DNA of 64,000 nt, taken from Lachnospiraceae bacterium. Its GTDB lineage: Bacteria > Bacillota > Clostridia > Lachnospirales > Lachnospiraceae. The DNA lies in assembly GCA_011959105.1 (NCBI GenBank), contig BLLU01000067.1, forward strand, positions 1 to 64,000, given 5' to 3'. The first letter of the stretch is position 1; each line of letters begins with the position of its first letter. Shown one piece after another: positions 58,260 to 64,000 of the stretch. The position numbers and the translations under genes were made by a program. The notes under the pieces are model-generated. The model was not told the DNA's origin and did no database searches. It saw only the letters and a program-made list of their open reading frames with translations.

Positions 58260-60812
58260 TTATTCCGCCAGCGAACTTCCAAACGGCAAATACCCGTTCG
58301 CCACCAGCATCTCATTAACCTCGTATATACTCAGCTCCGCGCATGATCCAAGCGTACAGCGATAAGCATTATTTTCCGGCGTTGTACTCTTCAGGCTAAA
58401 CTCCGTTTTTCCCAACAACATCTCTGCCTCCGGTATTGTCAGCTTCAAGCCGTAGCATAATCCCAAAACAGTCTGCTTTGTCGTCGGATACTCTTCATTA
58501 TTTCTCAATCGCTGAATTGTCTTCTCACCAACCAAAGATCCATCGGCAAGCTTCTTTGCCGACAGCTTTTTATCTTTCATCAGCTGCACAAGCGTCTCCG
58601 AAAACGATCCGGGATACCGCTGCAGGGCTGACGCACTTTTCCCTGCGTTCTGTATTTGAGCCAGCAATGTCTTATTGTGCTCATTCAGCTCAAATGAAAA
58701 CTCGATCTGATCTTCCTGAGGTGCCGAATTACGCATGAAGAACGCATAGTTCTTAAGTCCCTGGTACTTGGATTGATAACTGTACCCTCTCGTAAATACA
58801 AGGCAGCATTCATCGATATGATTGACGGCATAGCCGCTCAGAGAAACCATCTCGTTATCATCACGGACAATATATTTATCTTCATTCAGGCACACATGGC
58901 CATCTATGTACCTGAATTTCTCAGCATCAATCAGTTTTCGGAAATCTCTGTCATAGCAGTAAGCTTTCAGGAGATCCGCATACGGAATCGTAAATGTCTG
59001 ATCTTTTTCAAGGGCATCGGCATCGAACGAATATCCGCTGACATATTTGCCATTAACATATGGATATGCTCCCTCCGCCTTGGTGTAACCCAGTTCAACG
59101 AGACGGACTTTAGCAGCCTGACGCGATGCATCATATGTCTCGGCCAGAACATCAATAACCCTCTCAAATGAAGCAACTGACACCTGATCATTACCGGAGT
59201 ATTCAACCAGCAGCCTGTCCACAAGCGGTCGCACAGTTTTTTCAGGCATCAGGATCTTAGGAGCAACCCCTTTGGCCTGCCATTCCATCCAATCTACAGC
59301 TTTCCATTTGTCAGAATCCGTAGTCCCGGCAGCTATTTGGCATTGAATCGCTCTGCCCAGATTGTCATCGGCACCGATCATTCTCATTAGGACATGATAA
59401 GGCTGATGCCTGTGCCAATGGAAACATTCATGAGCCAGTGTTGTTCTTCTCGTTCCAACAGATCTCTCATAGGAAACCCTCGGATCAAGGTAAACCGTCC
59501 CTCTTTTAGCATTGCGGATTGTTATCTTCCTGTGCTTATCAAGAATGTTTCCGTCATCAAATACAACAGTTCCAAAGTATGTCAGCTGATCTGAAAGCGG
59601 GGTGTCCTCTACCACTTTCAGTTTCATATCCTCAGCTATCTGATCTATAGGGAGACCTATCGGTTTTTCTAACGCCTCCGGGCAATATCTTTCAAGGAAT
59701 CTTTCCGCTTCTTTTTCAAGCTGGTCGTGGGAAATAATCGGTACCAATTCACCAGATAATCTGTCATTATTATATTCTTCCTGCGGATCACAATTACTGA
59801 GCCCGATGATCCTGAATCCGCTCATGTCAATGCCGAGTGCGACCTGGCAATGGATTTTTAGCCAGCGTTCACCAAAGTATCCCTTCTTTGATGTTGACGG
59901 CATCTCCATATCACATGAGACTATAACATCAAAAGAAATAATTCCTTCTTCCGGCTGCTCAATATGAATTACATTTTCAATTTCGACATCTGCAACAATT
60001 GTTTTTTTTGCTTCTCCAGAATGATCCTCTTGAATATAAGCAAGTACCGCATCCCGTATATCATCATATCTGGATTGATCTATCAGCTTCTGAAGAGGAC
60101 TTTCATCCTGTGCTTCATAGTAATCCAGACGGCTATCGTTCAGATCCTTCCTAACTTCCCTCCAGTTAGGCATATATCTGTCCATATGAGCAATAAAGAC
60201 AGAATCATGCTTCCGAGTAATGAGGTGTGTCAGCTCATGCAGGATTATATAGTCCAGACAAACCACAGGTTTCTGAGCCAGCTGCAGATTGAACCATAGC
60301 TTCTTCTTATCCGTACTGCATGCGCCCCATTTGGTAACCATGTATTTGGTCTGCCATAAATCACACTTCAGCCCGGTTATTTCTTCCCACTTCGGGAGGC
60401 GCTTTTCAATCTCTTCCTTTAAGATCTTCCGATACTCTTCTTTTACATATCCATCCCTCTGTTTTACGGTGCTTTTGCCGCTCATGGAAAGAATGACATT
60501 CTGGTTGTCGATCTCAAAGCTGTTCTTCTGATTATCTGCCTTAAAGACAAGGAAATACTGCTTCCCCCATATGTACATGGTCTCTCCAGAAACATATTGT
60601 CTCTTTGATGCCCTCGGCTGATCCCGGAACTGAACAATGGACCTCTTGATGAAGCCAAGCTGTGTTCTGGCATATGCCTCTATCGCCTTGTCATCCACGG
60701 ATAATGGCGCAGAAATAACAACATGCCCATCCGGAGGTTTAACCTGAAGATGCATGTTCTTTATATTCTTTTTTTGTACATCAATCGGTATCCCGGAGAT
60801 GACAATGCGCAT
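58260..60812 (-). CDS. fusion of YgjP-type and ImmA/IrrE-type zinc proteases with C-terminal HTH
   Basis: This 850-residue protein has three parts. Residues about 1-230 are a YgjP/M48-like zincin, with TKWGACSTDKKKLWFN, then His192-Glu193-x2-His196 in LHELTHLITRKH and HMDRYMPNW. Residues about 390-560 hold an ImmA/IrrE-like domain with RRTTLAHECFHWHRHQP (HExxH near 461). The C-terminal 120 residues hold an XRE-like HTH (LMKDKKLSAKKLADGSLVGEKTIQRLRN). YgjP-type proteases often accompany HsdR; ImmA proteases usually cut an XRE repressor. Having both plus an HTH in one chain is unusual. Its ATG overlaps the hsdR stop by one base. Confidence 0.85.
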   Translation of the reverse strand: MRIVISGIPIDVQKKNIKNMHLQVKPPDGHVVISAPLSVDDKAIEAYARTQLGFIKRSIVQFRDQPRASKRQYVSGETMYIWGKQYFLVFKADNQKNSFEIDNQNVILSMSGKSTVKQRDGYVKEEYRKILKEEIEKRLPKWEEITGLKCDLWQTKYMVTKWGACSTDKKKLWFNLQLAQKPVVCLDYIILHELTHLITRKHDSVFIAHMDRYMPNWREVRKDLNDSRLDYYEAQDESPLQKLIDQSRYDDIRDAVLAYIQEDHSGEAKKTIVADVEIENVIHIEQPEEGIISFDVIVSCDMEMPSTSKKGYFGERWLKIHCQVALGIDMSGFRIIGLSNCDPQEEYNNDRLSGELVPIISHDQLEKEAERFLERYCPEALEKPIGLPIDQIAEDMKLKVVEDTPLSDQLTYFGTVVFDDGNILDKHRKITIRNAKRGTVYLDPRVSYERSVGTRRTTLAHECFHWHRHQPYHVLMRMIGADDNLGRAIQCQIAAGTTDSDKWKAVDWMEWQAKGVAPKILMPEKTVRPLVDRLLVEYSGNDQVSVASFERVIDVLAETYDASRQAAKVRLVELGYTKAEGAYPYVNGKYVSGYSFDADALEKDQTFTIPYADLLKAYCYDRDFRKLIDAEKFRYIDGHVCLNEDKYIVRDDNEMVSLSGYAVNHIDECCLVFTRGYSYQSKYQGLKNYAFFMRNSAPQEDQIEFSFELNEHNKTLLAQIQNAGKSASALQRYPGSFSETLVQLMKDKKLSAKKLADGSLVGEKTIQRLRNNEEYPTTKQTVLGLCYGLKLTIPEAEMLLGKTEFSLKSTTPENNAYRCTLGSCAELSIYEVNEMLVANGYLPFGSSLAE

Positions 60813-63800
60813 TAGAATTCCTCCTGCTTCTCAATGATCTTGTAGATGCGCTCCACCTCGGAATCATCACCCAAAATCTCATAGAGTGCTTTCTTTATTC
60901 TTCTGATAACTACCTGATTATCTCTAAAGCCTGACAGTGCCTGCTTCTTTACCGCCTTGTGAATCTTGATGGCAAGCTTTTCATCTTCACCTGTGTTGTC
61001 GTAAATTGCCATAAGTGCCTTACTCTTACGGATGCTCTCAGGATATTTATCATTTTCTTCAGGACAATCTACATCCTTGGCCAGCTTGATATATTTCTCA
61101 AGCATCTCTGCATAGTCAAGTACTCCCTGGCGTCTTTCCTCAATAAGCTTATCGAGAATCTCTGACATCTTTGCATAATATCTCGGATTGACGGTAACCT
61201 TTTCAATGACCTTCTTACGAATATTGTTTTCGATGGCTTCCGCCGCACCTTCCTTGTGCCCGTTGTCACCTTCTCCGGTAAGCGTTTCTCCCTGTTTTGC
61301 TACAAAATCCAGCAGGGTAAGATCATCAAAATCGCCAATCTTCTCTGCATCCGCTGCAGTAATATAGTTGTCGATCATCTTCCTCATGTCTGGCTCATAT
61401 GCCTTCAGATCTAAGAAGTCACCGCTTGCTGTTCCTACCGTCTTCTTTAGCTCAATATAAAACGTGACCTTCTTGTCGTATTCATTCAACTTACCGGTGG
61501 AAATATCATCAATCAGATACGGCTTAGCCTCAGCAAAGGCTCTGATAAGACTGCTCACCAATCTATAGAGTTTTTCTCTGAGGCGCGCATATATCTCATC
61601 GCTCTCTTCTGACTGGCCGGATACGCCGCAGAAATAATGGATATACTGTATTTCGCCACGTGGCTCCTCCACGCCTTCGCACAGTTCCTCGACCGCATCA
61701 TAGATTTCATCAAAATATGCAATGGCTTCATCATGACGATCTTTTACAAGTCCCTTTACATCTTCCAAAGCATATCCTTCAAAAGCCCCGGAAGTGTAGT
61801 CCTTCATCACCGTCTGAAGTTTTCCGAACAGCTGCTTGTAATCGACAATATAACCAAATTCCTTAGAGTCACCGTCCAAACGGTTTACACGGCAAATCGC
61901 CTGAAATAGACCATGATCCTGCATCTTCTTATCGATATAGAGATAGGTACAATGAGGTGCATCAAACCCGGTAAGCAGCTTGTCCACAACAATAAGAAGC
62001 TTCATATTTACAGGTTCATCTACAAATTTCCGTTTTGCTTCCTTCTCAAATTCTTCCACTCTGGACTGTATAGATCCTGCATTCGGCAAATTAGCCGGAT
62101 CAAGCCCCAGCATTTTAAGATAGGTATTGTATTTCAGGAAGTTCTCAGTGTCATCCTCATCGCTGACCGTATCCGTGCGCAGTTCGCCCTTGTTAGGCGT
62201 ATAGGAGGATATGACGGCACACTTTTTAAAGTCCATCTGTTGGAAAATCTCATAATACTTACAGGCTGTCGGAATGGAATCAGCCACAAGAATAGCATTT
62301 CCATTACCATCCATGAGACGAGGCTTCATATTGAAGTCCTGGATAATATCCCATGCCACCTTTTCAAGACGGGAGCGCGAACTGTATACCTTTTGCATCG
62401 TGCCCCATTTCTCCTTCAACTTTGCCCTGGCTCGTGAAGAAAGTCCTCTGGTTTTTACATCAAACCATTGATCAATACGCTCCTGAGATGACAGATCCTG
62501 CGGAACATCTCTATACTCATAACGCAGATCAAGCACAACTCCGTCAGACACGCCTTCGTAATATCTATAGGCATGAATATAAGTTCCAAATACTTCGATG
62601 CTGCGCTTCTTATCACTCTTCAGAAGCGGCGTTCCAGTAAAACCGATAAATACAGCATTCGGCATAATGGTCGTCATTGCCGTATGAAGCTTACCTGACT
62701 GTGTTCTGTGACATTCGTCTACGAACACCACCAGATTCCCCTTCACCTCAAAGTCGGCAGGAAGTGATGCCTTCATCTCTTCGATATATTTGTCATAATC
62801 GTTTTCTGTCGCTTCTCCGCCTCGCCGACCAAACTTATGTACCAGAGAACAAATCAACGAATCATCGTATACATTCAGGCGGTTCAGCAGATCTTTCCCG
62901 CTCTTAGTGCGGACAATATTCTCATCCACTCCAATGAACGTCTTTTCTATCTGCTCATCAAGTTCGTCTCTATCTGTCACGATAAGGACACGAGCATTAA
63001 GCTCTCCCCAATGAGTCAGAATCCACTTGGCAAGCCAGACCATAGTCAGTGTTTTACCGGATCCCTGCGTATGCCAAAGAATACCGCCTAGAGGTTTCCT
63101 CCAATCCCGGTTTGGATTATGGAGCTCCACTCTCAGATTATTGATCCTTTGCTCCGCACGTTTAACACCGAAATATTGATTATAACGACACACCTTTTTT
63201 CTGCCCTTATCAAAGACAACAAAATTCATGATAAGATCGATAAAACGTTCTTTATCACACATTGCATAAATCTGTTTCAGAAGTCTATTCTCTATGCCGG
63301 CACAGGTTTCACTGATGCGAACATCCATCGGATCACGCTCTTCCCTATGTTCCTTAAAACCGTCATCCTTCCATTCCATATAAAACTTCTCGCCGGTCAG
63401 AATCGTACCATAGCGCAATCCTTCAGATTCATTTCCGGCCATACAGAATTGAATTGTAGTAAAAAATCTATGAATAAAAGTATCCTTTTGATTTGTCTCA
63501 TTCTGACGGATACCCTCTGATACGGGTGTGCCATTTCGTTTCAGTTCAATAACCGCAACTGCTACTCCATTCAAATATATTACAAGATCAGGACGCTTTT
63601 CAGACTGTTCAACAACCGTCACTTCTTCAGCGATAGCAAAATCATTATTCAGCGGATGTTCTTCATCAATTAATTCCACCGTCACCGGAGACTTTTCTGG
63701 ACTCTCACTGACTTTGACGCCATATTTCAGTAGTGAGTATACGGTTTTATTAGCATCATAGAGTCCTCTTGAAAGATCACCCGACGCCTGCTGCAGCTGT

Positions 63801-63991
63801 GTGACAGCGCCATCAATCAGCTTGTCTGCGTACCCCTTCAGACGAAGATACTGACGAAGCCTGTCCTCTTTGATATTCTTATTCCGCTGTTCAGACAGAT
63901 TGCCAATATACTGATAGCCTAAAATTTCCGGATTCCTAAAGAAGTTGACCACTCGCTCCTGTGTTTTAATTTCGGCATCGCCAATACTCAT
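60812..63991 (-). CDS. hsdR: type I restriction enzyme R subunit
   Basis: This 1059-residue motor-nuclease of a type I restriction-modification system has an N-terminal PD-(D/E)xK nuclease with RPDLVIYLNGVAVAVIELK (Asp135, Glu149, Lys151). A two-domain SF2 translocase follows, with Walker A HTQGSGKT near 306-313 and DECH in VFVDECHRTQSG near 424. The domain 2 motif VDKLLTGFDAPHCTYLYID and QAICRVNR are present. C-terminal helical region for binding the methyltransferase. Complete: ATG at 63991 only 9 bp from the window end. HsdM and HsdS would lie upstream, beyond the right edge. Confidence 0.95.
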   Translation of the reverse strand: MSIGDAEIKTQERVVNFFRNPEILGYQYIGNLSEQRNKNIKEDRLRQYLRLKGYADKLIDGAVTQLQQASGDLSRGLYDANKTVYSLLKYGVKVSESPEKSPVTVELIDEEHPLNNDFAIAEEVTVVEQSEKRPDLVIYLNGVAVAVIELKRNGTPVSEGIRQNETNQKDTFIHRFFTTIQFCMAGNESEGLRYGTILTGEKFYMEWKDDGFKEHREERDPMDVRISETCAGIENRLLKQIYAMCDKERFIDLIMNFVVFDKGRKKVCRYNQYFGVKRAEQRINNLRVELHNPNRDWRKPLGGILWHTQGSGKTLTMVWLAKWILTHWGELNARVLIVTDRDELDEQIEKTFIGVDENIVRTKSGKDLLNRLNVYDDSLICSLVHKFGRRGGEATENDYDKYIEEMKASLPADFEVKGNLVVFVDECHRTQSGKLHTAMTTIMPNAVFIGFTGTPLLKSDKKRSIEVFGTYIHAYRYYEGVSDGVVLDLRYEYRDVPQDLSSQERIDQWFDVKTRGLSSRARAKLKEKWGTMQKVYSSRSRLEKVAWDIIQDFNMKPRLMDGNGNAILVADSIPTACKYYEIFQQMDFKKCAVISSYTPNKGELRTDTVSDEDDTENFLKYNTYLKMLGLDPANLPNAGSIQSRVEEFEKEAKRKFVDEPVNMKLLIVVDKLLTGFDAPHCTYLYIDKKMQDHGLFQAICRVNRLDGDSKEFGYIVDYKQLFGKLQTVMKDYTSGAFEGYALEDVKGLVKDRHDEAIAYFDEIYDAVEELCEGVEEPRGEIQYIHYFCGVSGQSEESDEIYARLREKLYRLVSSLIRAFAEAKPYLIDDISTGKLNEYDKKVTFYIELKKTVGTASGDFLDLKAYEPDMRKMIDNYITAADAEKIGDFDDLTLLDFVAKQGETLTGEGDNGHKEGAAEAIENNIRKKVIEKVTVNPRYYAKMSEILDKLIEERRQGVLDYAEMLEKYIKLAKDVDCPEENDKYPESIRKSKALMAIYDNTGEDEKLAIKIHKAVKKQALSGFRDNQVVIRRIKKALYEILGDDSEVERIYKIIEKQEEF

Positions 63992-64000
63992 CTACCAAGC

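Overview
The window looks like chromosome from a gut-type Clostridia, most likely Lachnospiraceae. The basis is gene content: a clostridial CTn/Tn1549-style conjugation module, pyruvate phosphate dikinase, a polyphosphate kinase/phosphatase pair, a folB-folK fusion and an EetA/EetB-like pair. No rRNA, tRNA or CRISPR array was seen. The backbone is GC-balanced. The accessory stretches at about 14.0-16.6 kb, 20.3-24.2 kb and 51.8-64 kb are visibly richer in AT.

0-14 kb is part of an integrative conjugative element, all on the minus strand. It reads from a winged-helix protein (13.96 kb) through a sigma-like regulator, a VirB2-like small membrane protein, a VirB6/TrbL-like channel protein, a secreted or membrane protein, a C39-like peptidase, a PrgI-VirB4 fusion ATPase, three small element proteins and the VirD4/TraG coupling protein, to an acidic protein at the left edge. 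Relaxase and integrase are not in view and may lie to the left.

14-24.2 kb is a patchwork of cargo. It holds a DUF2971 gene and a DUF1016 PDDEXK nuclease with the same 17-bp palindrome at both ends of the nuclease gene; a LytTR response regulator with a histidine kinase broken by a frameshift and ambers; an SDR-MerR pair with a classic 19-bp-spacer MerR promoter, lying between two 28-bp direct repeats; and a two-gene cassette bracketed by iteron-like arrays. That cassette encodes a DUF4062-(unknown)-radical SAM fusion protein and a TagD-like nucleotidyltransferase. It is the best candidate here for an undescribed, possibly defensive, system.

24.3-51.8 kb is chromosomal backbone: ppdK, an ABC-F ATPase, a PHP phosphoesterase, a zinc-ribbon protein, maf, ppk (with a 42-bp minisatellite between its stop codon and its terminator), ppx/gppA, a DUF815 ATPase, pheA, a DUF5050 protein, apbE divergent from an EetA/EetB-like pair, a five-gene folate cluster (folC-folE-HD-folP-folBK), small membrane proteins, an MscS-like channel protein, an M42 peptidase and a Cof-type HAD phosphatase.

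51.8-64 kb is a defense island with signs of decay. It holds a HEPN-like protein, a fragment of a RhuM gene, mcrC, a degraded IS3-family element with mcrB reduced to its last codons on one side and a truncated GTPase gene on the other, a DUF262-HNH (GmrSD-like) protein, an 850-residue protein with two separate zinc-protease domains and a C-terminal HTH, and the type I restriction subunit HsdR. The last three are closely packed on one strand and probably continue an hsdM/hsdS operon beyond the right edge.

Family names come from reading motifs by eye; no database was searched. Several starts were moved from the longest open frame to an internal start with a better ribosome binding site, and each entry says so.
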